NCBI RefSeq assembly: GCF_000715075.1
Contig: NC_134096.1
Span: 39,071,804 to 39,135,803 of the forward strand
Length of the DNA: 64,000 bases
Direction of reading: 5' to 3'
From: Nicotiana tabacum
Taxonomy: Eukaryota; Streptophyta; Magnoliopsida; Solanales; Solanaceae
Shown here: piece after piece, positions 1 through 10,479 of the stretch
How the letters are laid out: every line of letters begins with the position of its first letter
How positions within the stretch are numbered: the stretch's first letter is position 1
Position numbers and translations under genes: made by a program
Notes under the pieces: generated by a model
What the model was told of the DNA's origin: nothing
Database searches by the model: none
Seen by the model: the letters and a program-made list of their open reading frames with translations, nothing else

Positions 1-261
1 GCTTTAAATAGATTATAGCGTAAGTTTGCCAAAAAATTCGTGTCATTTATAACAGAGCTCACTATTTATAGCTGCTTTTAGGGAACAAGGTCTTAGAATC
101 ATGCCCTTATTTAATGGCAATTATGAGGGCCATTGAAGAGTGTGTAACAGTGAGCATAAATGATAAATTTTTTGTAACGGGCATTGTACTAAATGATGTA
201 GAATATTCTCCATTGAATGCTACCGGGTGGCAGGTATTTATTGCATCTTTATGAGCGTCAT
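1..261 (-). repeat. 3' LTR of the Tat element, left part
   Basis: This stretch is a close copy of 12415-12667, which lies directly inside the right LTR. It stops where the LINE begins and resumes after it at 2574. By comparison with the right LTR, roughly 210 bases of this LTR lie left of the window edge. Confidence 0.85.
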
Positions 262-262
262 C

Positions 263-2185
263 TCTAGTGGGCACAAAGGAGACTGGTGGTGGAATGAAGT
301 AGTTCAAGGTAAAGTGAAAGCTAAGAAAGCGGCGTACCTGAAGTTAGTGGGGAGCACAAATGAGGAGGAGAGGTGAGCATGCATGGAGAGGTATAAGACA
401 ACTAGGAAGGAGGCTAAGCTGGCAGTCACAGAGGCTAAGACTGTAACTTATGGTCGTATGTACGAGGAACTGGGGAAAAAAGGCGGGGAGAAGAAGTTAT
501 TCCAGCTGGCCGAGTTGAGAGAGAGGAAGGCTCGGAATTTGGACCAAGTGAGATGCATCAAGGACGAAGATGGTAGAGTATTAATGGAAGATGCCCAGAT
601 TAAGAGGAGATGGCAGACTTACTTTCATAAACTTCTGAATGAAGAAGGGGATCGGGATATTGTGCTAGGCAAATTGGAGCATTCCGAGAGTCACCGTGAC
701 TTTAGGTACTGCAGGCATATCGAGATTGATGAGGTCGTGGGAGCTATGCATAAGATGAGTAGGGGCAGAACGATCGGGCCAGACAAGATTCAGGTAGAAT
801 TTTGGAAGTGTGTGGGGAGAGCAGGTTTAGAGTGGTTAACTAGGTCGTTTAATGTTATTTTTAAGGAGAAGAGGATACCGGATGAGTGGAGGTGGAGTAC
901 GGTGGTCCCATTATATAAGAACAAAGGTGATATCTAGAGTTGTAATAATTATAGGGGTATCAAATTACTGAGTCATACCATGAAAGTGTGGGAGAGGGTG
1001 GTTGAAGTGAGGGTGAGGATGACAGTGTCTGTATTCGACAACCAGTTCGGGTTCATGCCGGGTCGTTCGACTACAGAAGCTATACACCTTGTTAGGAGGT
1101 TGGTGGAACTGTACAGATATAGGAAGAATGATCTGCACATGGTCTTTATTGACCTAGAGAAAGCGTATGACAAGGTTCTTAGAGAAGTTCTCTGGAGATG
1201 CCTGGAGCCAAAAGGTGTGTCAGTTCTCTATATTATGGCGATTAAGGACATGTATGATGGGGCTAAGACTCGGGTTAGGACAGTATGAGGCGACTTTGAG
1301 CATTTTCTGATTGTAATGGGGTTAAACCAAGGTTCTGCGTTCAGTCCGTTCTTATTCGCCTTGGTGATCGATGTGTTAACACACCATATTCAAGGGGAGG
1401 TGCCATGGTGCATGCTATTCGCCGATGACATAGTTCTGATTGATAAGTCGCAAGCCGGTATTAACGAGAGGCTAGAGGTTTGGAGACAGGCTCTTTAGTC
1501 GAAGGGTTTCAAATTGCACAGGACGAAGACAGAATACCTGGAGTGTAAATTCTGCGCTGAGCCAGGGGAAGTGGGCATTGATGTGAGGCTTGAATCACAG
1601 GTTATCCAAAGTAGAGGCAGCTTCAAGTACCTTGGTTCGGTTATCCAGGGGGGATGGGAGATCGATGAGGATGTCACACACCGTATTGGGATAGGATGGA
1701 TGAAGTTGAGGTTAGCATCTGGAGTCCTGTGTGACATGAGAGTGCCACAAATACTCAAAGGTAAGTTCTATAAAGCGGTGGTTAGACCGGCCATATTGTA
1801 TGGGGCTGGGTGTTGGCCCGTTAAGAACTCACATATCCAGAAGATGAAAGTAGCAGAAATGAGGATGTTGAGGTGGATGTGCGGGCACACTAGGATAGAT
1901 AAGATTAGGAATGATATTATTCGGGAGAAGGTGCACGTGGCTCCCATTGAGGACAAGATGCGGGAAGCGAGGCTTAGATGGTTCAGACATGTTCAAAGGA
2001 GAAGCCCAGATGCTCCGGTACAGGGGTGTGAGCGGCTGGTTGTGGAGGGCATGAGAAGAGGTAGAGGGCGGCCTAAGAAGTATTGGGGAGAGGTGATCAG
2101 ACAGGATATGGCGAGGCTCCAAATTTTCGAGGACATGACACTTGATAGAAATATGTGAAGGTCGAGTATTAGAGTTGTAGGTTAG
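263..2185 (+). pseudogene. RTE LINE reverse transcriptase (truncated, five in-frame stops)
   Basis: One reading frame runs through the whole region with no frameshift. Visible parts in order: a linker (GDWWWNEVV near 282), the RT fingers with [18 protein letters not shown] (about 947-1000), [10 protein letters not shown] (about 1043), the catalytic block [12 protein letters not shown] (about 1141), GLNQGSAFSPFLF (about 1319), the catalytic FADD (about 1420), and a C-terminal domain with [11 protein letters not shown] and GRGRPKKYW. Stops fall at 374, 935, 1286, 1496 and 2156. Most are explained by C-to-T or G-to-A change of Arg, Gln or Trp codons, the signature of methylcytosine decay. The frame should end at 2183-2185. 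The endonuclease is absent, so the copy never coded a full protein after insertion. Confidence 0.92.
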
Positions 2186-2404
2186 GATGTAGTTGAGTCT
2201 TGACTTACTTCATACCATTGTGGGACTAGCCATGTAGGGTTTTTGTCTAAGATAGCTAGTGACAATGTTGTATTTTACTACTTCGCTTTTCAGTGCATGT
2301 CCTATTTACTAGTTATCGCTTTTGCATCTTTCTTTTGCATTTCATGGTGTTCCTATTTTTCCTATGATTGCTGTGGTGATACTAATATTGTCTCCTATTG
2401 TCCT

Positions 2405-2527
2405 TTTATCTTTTTGTTTTCTTGAGCCGAGGGTCTTTCGGAAACAACCTCTCTATTCCTTTAGGGTAGGGGTAAGGTCTACGTACACACTACCCTCCCC
2501 AGACCCCATTAGTGGAATTTTACTGGG

Positions 2528-2560
<33 letters not shown>
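2405..2560 (+). repeat. LINE 3' tail shared with TS-type SINEs, ending in (TTG)n
   Basis: The last 150 bases hold a pyrimidine-rich block containing GGTAAGGTCTACGTACACAC and CCTCCCCAGACCCC, then TTG units at 2528-2560. From memory this matches the 3' end of the tobacco TS SINE, which would recruit the RTE machinery through the same tail. The resemblance is recalled, not searched. Confidence 0.7.
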
Positions 2561-2562
<2 letters not shown>

Positions 2563-2573
2563 ATGAGCGTCAT
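2561..2573. repeat. Target site duplication of the LINE, right copy
   Basis: TTATGAGCGTCAT here repeats 249-261 exactly. The neighbouring T and the TTG tail leave the outer boundary ambiguous by one or two bases. Confidence 0.9.
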
Positions 2574-2796
2574 TCTTTCCAGTGACAAATGGAACACTTG
2601 TCTTTGGTTATCGAGGTAATCATGGCCACGAATTTAGCCGCCTAAACCTTTACTTATACGCATCAACCTCCTTCATTCATACTCCATAATTCTCCAATCT
2701 CTCTCAAACTCTCTTTATTCAACTTGTATTATGTTCTTCAACCTTTCTTTAGCTCTCTTCAAACGAGAAAAACTTTTCCTTCTACCTTAACATACA
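2574..2796 (-). repeat. Rest of the Tat 3' LTR and leader of the antisense gene
   Basis: Sequence continuing the LTR after the LINE, then pyrimidine-rich stretches (about 2668-2750) that on the minus strand are purine-rich and could include the polypurine tract. The matching part of the right LTR is lost, so the exact LTR end cannot be set; a boundary near 2670-2690 is a guess. Confidence 0.5.
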
Positions 2797-5612
2797 ATGG
2801 CTTCTTCTTAAAAAAATATCAGTTTCTCCAAGAACAAAAACAAAGTCGATGACGCTGCTCCTCCAACAGTGAGCACCATCATCCCTAGAAGTCTTATCAC
2901 AACAAAAGACTTCGAAGCGAAATTTCCTTCTATTAGCCCTCGTACATGGGCCATTAGCAGATATCCTTCTTCCATCTGTCCTTCTAGCATTCCTACTGTG
3001 AAGGAAGATTGTCGTTGCCAGGATTTAGATATTATCGCTCCTGATCTGGCGGAGTGGGTAACCTTACCCAAGAAGGGTTTTACATACTTCTATATGTATC
3101 CCTTCACTTTGGGGATATTTTCTCTGAGTGGAGAGCTTGACTCCGTTATTGAGGAGTTTTGCCTCCGCTACCAAGTGTGTTTGGCACAGGTAAGTCCCTC
3201 CGTACAGAGGACGATTGCTTGCCTTCGGTGCATTAGCCAGGAAAGGGGGGGATCTATCCCTTGCTCACGTGATGAACCTCTATTCCCCCAAGATCTTCTG
3301 CGGGGGATGATTAACTTCAGCAAATGAGGCCACCATGAACTGCTATCCAGCATGGATGATGATAACTATCGTGGGTGGATGGAACAGTTTATTTCAGTTA
3401 CCACTAGTGAAATCATCCCGGCATCGGCTCCTTCCTTCCCGGAATTGTGGAACCGCACTCATAAGTATACAGTTTGCTTCTACTCTTGTTAAGGATCATT
3501 TCCTTGTCATTATTAACTTTTCTTCCTTTACATGCCTCAACGACTCGATGGGTTCCCCCTAGGGTTGAGGGCTTGGACCAATGGGTTCAAAAAAATTTGG
3601 ACGTTACAACGCCCGAAACCTACTCGTGGAAAGAGCTATCCCTGAAATATGGGTGGAAGGCGAAAAATCATGGTAAGTTTAACTCATCATGTCCTTACCT
3701 TTTCTTACGAGAAAGTTATCTGATTCTTCTCTTCTATTGAATATAGATCTACCCCAGGGCTCAGTTGTCGTCCTCGAGGAGGACGTTTTGGCTGATCTTG
3801 CTGATGCGGCGAGGCTGTTGTAGAAAGCTTTTTCACAAACATGCGTCTCCGTGACTGCTTCTAGTGCAGGTACTTCTTCTCAGAGTCCCCGGTCGGAGAA
3901 CAAGCAACCAAAAAGAAGGCGTTCCTCCGTGGTCGGAGGAAAGAATAAGAGGGCAAAAAATACTGCCCCCGAGTTATTTCCGAAAGTCGTAGTGATGAGA
4001 CATATGCCCGGGCCGGCCGTAGATACTGTGATGATTAAGCTAGCTAGGAGGGAGCTTCTCTACATAGAAGACGATGACCTTCCCCAACTCAACAGACCGC
4101 TCAATCTGTCGAGTTAGTTACACCAACTGAGGATGATGTCTCGGCGCTCTAGGGAGAGTATGAAATGGTGGAAAATGCCAACTCCCACTTCGGGATCCCA
4201 GTCGTTGCACTAGGTATTGTGCGCCTGAGTACTGGGTCCCTGCCGTCTTCGATTGATGAGCAACCAACACTGTGTTTGTCGTAGCTGCTTCTCACCCTTC
4301 AACACCATCAACTTCATCTCCATCTTCACCAACACCAGCAACTACTACATCATCTCCACCTTCACCAACTCTTCCACTAGCAGCTGCTACATTATCTCCA
4401 TCAGCCGCATCTGTCAGAGAAAAGGGTGTTCTTCTCCCCTAGTCCCCAGTTCATGGCAATTTGTGGCAAAATTATGACGCCCCCTCAGAAGATGCGCAAA
4501 GGAGGAGGAGCGTTATTCTCTCGGTCTCCACCGGATGCAATATATTATCCCGGCCGGTGAAACTTGCTAACTATCTAAAGCCTTTGGCTTCAGAAAAAGA
4601 TTGGGAAAATATACAAGCTCTCTCGGGAGAGTGCTTGTTGAACAATGCCATCCGCAACGCCGCAGTGTTACATTCTTCACTTCTTTTGTTATTTATTCTG
4701 TTTTTGACTGAAAATATCCTGAGTTTGCCATTCTTGTTTTGTAGGCCAATTTTCTTGCTTTTGAGGGCCTCCAGAGGTTGATTCGGGAAAAGGAAGAATT
4801 TACCTCCGCACGGAATCAACTTTTGGTCGAGTGGGAGCAAACTGCTACTCGCCTCTTAGAATTGGAAGCCAAAGCTGCTGAGGTCGTTGTGTTAGAGACT
4901 CGTTTGCAGCAAAGCGAGCAACAAGTGGAAACCCTTAGCCAAGAGATTGGCCCGCTGAGGATTCAATTTGATGAGGCCAAGGCCAAGGCCAAATGGGATG
5001 AAGTCCATAGTGCCGTTCTTGCTGCAACCAATGGCGAGGCTGCCTCTGCTGAGAGATTGACCAACCTAGTGGCAGCCTTGAACTCCAAAACTGAAGAGCT
5101 TGCTGCTGCGGGGGTGAAATATGCCCAATTAGAGGATAAGTACAAGAAGACCATTGAGCATAATAGAATTTTTAGCTCTACTGTCCACGAAATTGACGTT
5201 AGCCTCAAGTCCATTAGATCTGCTCGGGAAAATCTTTTTGCCGAGGTTATCCAACTCAAAGAAGAACTTAAGCGTCGAGCGACTCCCCTCGTTGTTGAGA
5301 AAACTTATGTTATGTAACATGAGGAGAAAAACCTTGGAAGAGGCTAAAGCGGGTATCATTGACTTTGATGCCGAAATCGCTAAGGCCCGTGATCTTGAGT
5401 CAGCTGCTAAAAGGGGTCTCTCGGCAGGGCCTGATGCTTCCGATTCTTCTGGTTCCGGTTCCGAAACTTCGGGAACTGAAGAGGAACTGGAAGGCGAAGA
5501 TGTTGAAGGCCAAATTGATGAGGGCCAAGATGTTGAGCCATCAACGGATCTACCCACTTCCCCTAGGGCACGGACACTTCTCTTCCTCCGGGTTCCAGAG
5601 ATGCAGCAGTTT
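2797..5612 (+). pseudogene. Antisense accessory gene of the Tat element (PF04195-like, coiled coil)
   Basis: A multi-exon gene on the strand opposite gag-pol, between pol and the 3' LTR, where Tat elements often carry such a gene; its function is unknown. Exon 1 (2797-3189) has the conserved YMYPFTLGIFSLSGELDSVI part and ends at a GTAAGT donor. Later blocks: about 3236-3470 (MDDDNYRGWMEQF), 3563-3672 (EGLDQWVQKNL, ending at GTAAGT), 3747-4660 (basic KRRRSSVVGGKNKR stretch), and 4745-5317, a long coiled coil rich in Leu, Glu and Ala. The C-terminus (about 5320-5600) is Ser/Glu-rich and acidic. Damage: a stop at codon 5 (2809), a donor changed to ATAAGT at 3471, a stop at 3821 and a TAA at 5315. 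The start is the first ATG in the frame of the conserved domain. Family assignment is from memory of the domain. Confidence 0.75.
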
Positions 5613-5670
5613 AGCTTTTCCTTTCTTTTTCCAACTTTTGTATCTGTGTCGCTTCGGCACATTTATTGTG

Positions 5671-5676
5671 AATAAA
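5671..5676 (+). terminator. Poly(A) signal AATAAA of the antisense gene
   Basis: AATAAA lies about 60 bases after the antisense reading frame, inside the run TGTGAATAAATACATC followed by T-rich sequence. It would end the antisense transcript before it enters pol. Confidence 0.6.
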
Positions 5677-6669
5677 TACATCTTTTGTTCAAGTATTGCA
5701 TGAGTCATTTTTTTTATTTGAACATTTATGCAAGTTTTAATCTTTGCATTCTTTTTTGCTTAAGTGTTCTACGCAAGTTTTACTATTTGCTTCTTATTAT
5801 GTAAGGCCTTAGGTGTATTTTACCCACGAAAGCATTTGGATTTGGGGCACAAGTTCTTCCGAAATCAACCCTTTATCACGAGGGTTTTTATAAGAGAGGT
5901 CCCTCTTATGTTTACGGTGATCTTGAAGAAGACGTCTCTTGTTTATTACGGCACAAACATTTAAAGTACTTGTTTAACTTTCAAATGATAAAATCAATTC
6001 ATCGGTTAGACAAGAAACAAGATGGAAAATAAAAGGACTTTACTTTATTTCTTCCTTTTTCAAAAAGTACATAAGCATTCGTTATGCTAAAAAGAAATTG
6101 CCATTTCTTGTGGCTAACTTGTACAACTTATTTTTACGGGGCTGGCCATACAACTATGTTTCCGATTTTGTGTTCCCGTCGACGTGTCAGTCATTGTTGC
6201 CGTATCCTCATATCATTCCCCCAGTGTTCGAATGCGAAGAATACGAATTAAAATAATGGAATTTTTGCACCTTCGAGGACCCCACTAATGAATTTCTAGA
6301 CAATCTTCAGCTCGGTAACAAACTTCGCTTCCCCTTAGGAATTTATGCTATCGAGCAAAAGACTATCTAACAATCCTCTAGTGGTTTGCACTTGTGAACG
6401 GTCGGGTAACCTTTGCTTGATAGCAAACTCACTTTCCCGGTGAGAATTTTGCTATCGAGCCAAAGGTTATCTAACCGCCCCCGGAGTGATTTTTCGCTTG
6501 TGTGCCTTGCTATTAAAGGTCTTATTGCTTGTGTTGAAACTTTCTTCGTAGTATGCTTTCCGTTGCTTCCTCGTTAAAAAACTTGCCAGAAAAACCCAAG
6601 TGGGACAAAAATTAGATGAAGGGAAAAAGAGTGCAGCACATACTTTCAGTACATGTGATATTTGTCAGC
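5677..6669. other. Spacer between the convergent antisense gene and pol
   Basis: AT-rich non-coding sequence that would be the shared 3' region of the two convergent transcripts. No reading frame is convincing. The only structure I see is the imperfect repeat at 6311-6520. Confidence 0.6.
6311..6520. repeat. Two imperfect tandem copies of a ~100-bp unit
   Basis: The units start near GGTAAC at 6315 and 6415 and share GCTATCGAGCAAAAG / GCTATCGAGCCAAAG and a following TATCTAAC. Tandem arrays in this non-coding spacer are a known trait of Tat-type elements. Confidence 0.65.
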
Positions 6670-7832
6670 AATAATATCTTGTGAGGTGTGCCACATTCTA
6701 GTTGGTTATCAACTTTTCTCCATTCTGATTCTCTAACTCGTATGAACCTTTCTCGATGACAGTTAAAACCCGATAGGGGCCTTTCCAGGCTGGACCTAGT
6801 TTCCCTGCGTTGAGTTCCCGGGTGTTTTGAGTTACTTTCCTCAGAACGAAGTCTCCCACTTTGAAATAACGGACGTTGACTCTTTGATTATAATATCTTT
6901 CCATTATTTGCTTCTGAGCCGCCATTCTTATATGTGCCAATTCCCTACGCTCATCGAGTAGCTCCAAGTTAACTAACATCGCTTTGTTGTTCGTCTCTTC
7001 ACTTGCATGGAAATATCTCAAGGTAGGCTCTCATACTTCCACCGGGATTAAGGCTTCTGCTCCATACACAAGGGAAAAAGGAGTTTCTCCTGTTCTCGAT
7101 TTGGCCGTTGTTCAACACCCATAGCACTCCAGGCAGTTCCTCAGGCCATTTACCTTTAGCCACTTCCAACCTCTTCTTGATATTTTATATAATCACTTTG
7201 TTCGTTGATTCCACTTGACCATTTGCGCTCGGGTGATAGGTTGAAGATGTGATTCTCTTGATTTTCAAATCTTCAAGGAACTTTATGATCTTTGCGCCTA
7301 TAAATTGTGGTCCGTTATCGCAGGCTATCTCTTTTGGTATTCCCGATCTATAAATTATGTTCTCCCACAAGAAATCCACCACTTCACGTTCGCCGATCTT
7401 CTGATAAGGACCTGCTTCAACCCACTTAGAAAAATAGTCAGTTAAAATTTACAAAAACCTTACCTTACCAGGGGCCGGCGGTAGTGGTCCGACGATATCC
7501 ATTCCCCACTTCATGAACGGCCATGGAGATAGAAATAAATGTAATGGTTCTGCTGGTTGATGTACCAGTGGTGCGTAGCATTGGCACTTATCACATTTTT
7601 GCACGAAAGCTTTGGCATCTTGTTCCATTCGGGGCCAATAATATCCTACCCTTACTAGTTTTAGTACTAAGGAATCTGCGCCCGAATGATTTCCACATAT
7701 CCCTTCGTGGACTTCTTGCATAACATAATTAGCTTCGAACGCTCCCAAGCATCGGTCCAGCAGGACTTGGAAAGATTTCCTATACAGTTGGCCTCCTTTG
7801 AAGCTATATCGTGCTGCTTTGGCGCTCAACAC
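6670..7832 (-). pseudogene. Tat element integrase
   Basis: Read from 7832 down. First the zinc-binding HHCC region (HEGICGNHS ... CDKCQCYA), then the DDE core with MGMDIVGPLP holding the first Asp, CDNGPQF the second and NGQVESTNK the Glu, all present. A C-terminal part (7021-6698) holds KVGDFVLRKV and LGPAWKGPYRV, the conserved end of gypsy integrases. The frame is broken between 7449 and 7382, at 7185 and near 7022, and the tail after LITN is shifted. The catalytic triad survives, so decay is mainly by indels and stops. Confidence 0.88.
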
Positions 7833-7895
7833 CCGTGACGCTTTGGGGTCTTCGGAAAACTTCCCATGTTTGAGATAATCGATGATCTCATTCCT

Positions 7896-8480
7896 CTAGT
7901 CCCTGACCATATTAGTCGTATTTATATTATAGTAGATATCTGCGTCCAGAACCGAGTGCATGAGTTGTACTACCATCCCGGAATCTGATCCCTTAATTTT
8001 CGTTAATGAACCAAGGTTATCTAATGCATCTGCTTCTGCAATTTCTTCCCTCGGGATGTGAGTAATCGACCACTCCCTAAATCGAGCTAGCAGGTCCTGG
8101 ACCTTCACTACGTATTATTGCATGCGCTTCTCTTTGGTTTCGAAGATCCTGTAGACCTAATTTACCACCCGCTGGGAGTCGCATTTGATTTCTATGACCT
8201 CAGAATCTAGTCACCGGGCCAGTTCGAGTCTTACAATCAAAGCTTCATACTGTGCTTCGTTGTTAGTGAAAGGGACCGTTCTTATGGACTGCCTTAGGGT
8301 TTCTCCCGAAGGCGTAGTTAATATTATGCCAAGCCCGGACCCCTTTACATTGGAATCTCCGTCCGTAAATAAGGTCCAAACTCCTGATGTCGATTTTGAC
8401 ACCATCACTGCTTCTTTGGTTGCCAAAGGCAGCAATCCAGGACTGAAATCGGCCACAAAGTCGGTTAAAACTTTTGACTT
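7896..8480 (-). pseudogene. Second (archaeal-type) RNase H of the Tat element
   Basis: A second RNase H-like domain after the normal one: VWTLFTDGDSNVKGSGLGI with the first acidic residue, then FTNNEAQYEALI with the conserved Asn-Glu-Ala, and a distal part (8108-7896) with HIPREEIAEADALDNLGS, where an Asp precedes the A-L. This extra domain is the hallmark of the Tat branch and is thought to have been acquired separately from the retroviral-type RNase H. Stops separate the two parts near 8110-8210. Confidence 0.85.
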
Positions 8481-8501
8481 AATCGCAGTCCCTTGTTTAT
8501 A

Positions 8502-10004
8502 CTATATATCGAATTCACTCATTTCGACAACCCATTTGGTTAATCTATTTGTGAGCTCGGGTCTGTGAAGGATGTTCCGCAGGGGAAAGGTGGTCACCAC
8601 AACTATCGGGTGACATTGAAAGTAAGGCCTCAGCTTCCGAGCGGCGACTACGAGAGCTAAGGCTAGCTTCTCCAAATACGGGTAGCAAGTTTCTGCTCCC
8701 GTTAAAATTCTACTAACATAACAAATGGGAGATTGCGTACCTTCGTCCTCACGGACTAAAACGGCACTTACTGCTACCTCCGTGACTACGAGGTACGCTA
8801 ACAGTTTTCCACTTTCCTTCGGTTTTGATAGTAACGGAGGGCTTGACAAGTACCTTTTCAAATCTCTCAAAGCCTGTTGGCATTCCGGGGTCCATTCGAT
8901 GCGAAGAAACGGTGGCATTTCTGATGACCGGGAAATAAACCTGCTCAAAGCGGCCAATCTCCCTGTGAGCCTTTGAACTTCTTTCACGCTTGATAGCTGG
9001 TCCTGGATGTCTTCAATGGCTTTGATCTTATCGGGGTTTACCTCAATCCCCCATTATGATACTAGAAATCCTAGGAACTTGCCGGAGCTGACCCCGAACA
9101 CGCACTTCTCAGGTTTAAGCTTCATGTTTTGCTTCCTTAAGATGTCAAATATTTCTTGCAAATGCTTAAGATAATCAATTGCGTTCAAAGACTTAACGAG
9201 CATATCGTCTATATAAACTTCCATAGTCTTCCCTATTTGTTTTTCAAATATCTTGTTTACGAGTCGTTGATAAGTGGTTCCGACATTCTTTAGCCTGAAG
9301 GGAATCACATTATAACAATATGTGCCGAAATTCGTTATGAACGAAGTCTTTTCCTGATCCTTCGGGTTCATCTTAATTTGGTTGTACCCGGAATAAGCAT
9401 CGAGGAAACTTATTAACAACGAGTCTTTTAGGCACGCCTTATTCAAGTCCTTATAATCTACACAAATGCAAAATTTATTGTTCTTCTTAGGAACTACTAC
9501 TACATTAGCTAGCCAGTCTGTATACTTTACCTCTCGGATCGAATCGATATCAAGTAGGTGAATTACCTCTTCTTTGACAAATTTATTCCTGGCCTCCGCA
9601 ATAGGGTATTTCTTTTATCTTACCAGAGGGCTGTCGGGATCCAAGCTTAGCTTATGTACGACCACTTGCATTGGGATACCTGTCATATCTGCATGCGACC
9701 ACGCAAAACAATCGGCATTATATTTAAGAAATCCAATAAATCTAGATCTGAGCTCGGGGTACAGTCTTGTCCCCAAGTGAAATTTCCTCTCCAAGAACTT
9801 TTCAAACATTGCAACTTGCTCGAGCTCTTCTGTTGTGGATTTTGTTGCGTCCGTCTCTTCTGGTACTTGGACATATCTCGGTACCTGATATGATTCCGAC
9901 GCCTCTCCCCTGTCTAACTTCACTCGATTCGGGAGCAGGCGTCGGTTCCTATAATTGCTATGCCGCATGCTCCTTCCCTTTGCTACTGGAGACCGAAATC
10001 GCAT
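8502..10004 (-). pseudogene. Tat element reverse transcriptase and first RNase H
   Basis: 10004-9615 is the pol linker before RT, with FLKYNADCFAWSHADMTGIP. RT proper includes SFLDAYSGYNQIKM, the catalytic YIDDMLVKS (about 9200) and KCVFGVSSGKFLGFLVS. 8987-8502 continues with RLTGRLAALSRFISRS and the RNase H region CYPYLEKLALALVVAARKLRPYFQ. The conserved blocks are readable but sit in pieces separated by stops near 9447-9615 and 8990-9053. The YIDD active site is intact. Confidence 0.88.
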
Positions 10005-10038
10005 TCATCTCCCTTGCCTCCGGTGGGTCGCCTTTTAT

Positions 10039-10479
10039 CTATTTGATTCCTTCGGGTGTTCGTAATTTCATCAACTGATTATATGTTGATGGTACAACTC
10101 TCATCTCGTGCAACCATAGTCTTCCCAGAATAATGTTATAACCCATATCACCATCCACAACTTCGAAAAGAGTCGTCTTCATCACACCTTCGACGTTCGT
10201 GGGTAGTAGGATCTCTCCCTGGGTTGTCATGCTTGCGAGGTTGAATCCGGCGAGGAGTTTTGTAGCCATAATGATGCTTCCAGTGAGTTTGGCTTTCTCC
10301 AATACCCTCTATTATATGATATTAGTCGAACTTCCTAGATCCACGAGAATACGTTTGATTTTAAAATCTAGTATATTTAAACAAATTACCAAAGCGTCGT
10401 TTTGTGGTAGCAACAATCCGTCTGCCTCCTCCTCCGTGAAAGTGATGTCGTCTTCAACGACTCCCCGGAGTCTCTTGCT
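10039..10479 (-). pseudogene. Tat element aspartic protease
   Basis: On the minus strand the stretch near 10345-10320 reads RILVDLGSSTN, the active-site Asp followed by Gly-Ser as in retroviral-type aspartic proteases. It is followed by MATKLLAGFNLAS, FEVVDGDMGYNIILGRLWLH (the conserved flap and ILGR part) and ST YNQLMKLRTPEG. A stop falls between the active site and the downstream part near 10310, and another at about 10480 separates it from gag. Confidence 0.85.

Larger units (their letters stand above)
262..2560 (+). mobile_element. 5'-truncated RTE-clade LINE inserted in the Tat LTR
   Basis: A non-LTR retrotransposon flanked by a 13-base direct repeat, TTATGAGCGTCAT, at 249-261 and 2561-2573, and ending in about eleven TTG units. 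It holds the reverse transcriptase half of the single RTE reading frame and a short 3' UTR; the upstream endonuclease part is missing, as usual for 5'-truncated LINE copies. Removing 262-2573 rejoins the interrupted LTR with one copy of the target. TTG-type short tandem tails are known for plant RTE elements. It is younger than the Tat element it sits in. Confidence 0.93.

Noticed and set aside
2322..2585. Frame ending in a Cys run
   Set aside because: The Cys run is the (TTG)n tail read in one frame; LINE 3' UTR, not coding.
4963..5662. Minus-strand open frames opposite the coiled coil
   Set aside because: Mirror frames of a biased coiled-coil and acidic coding sequence; no conserved motif.
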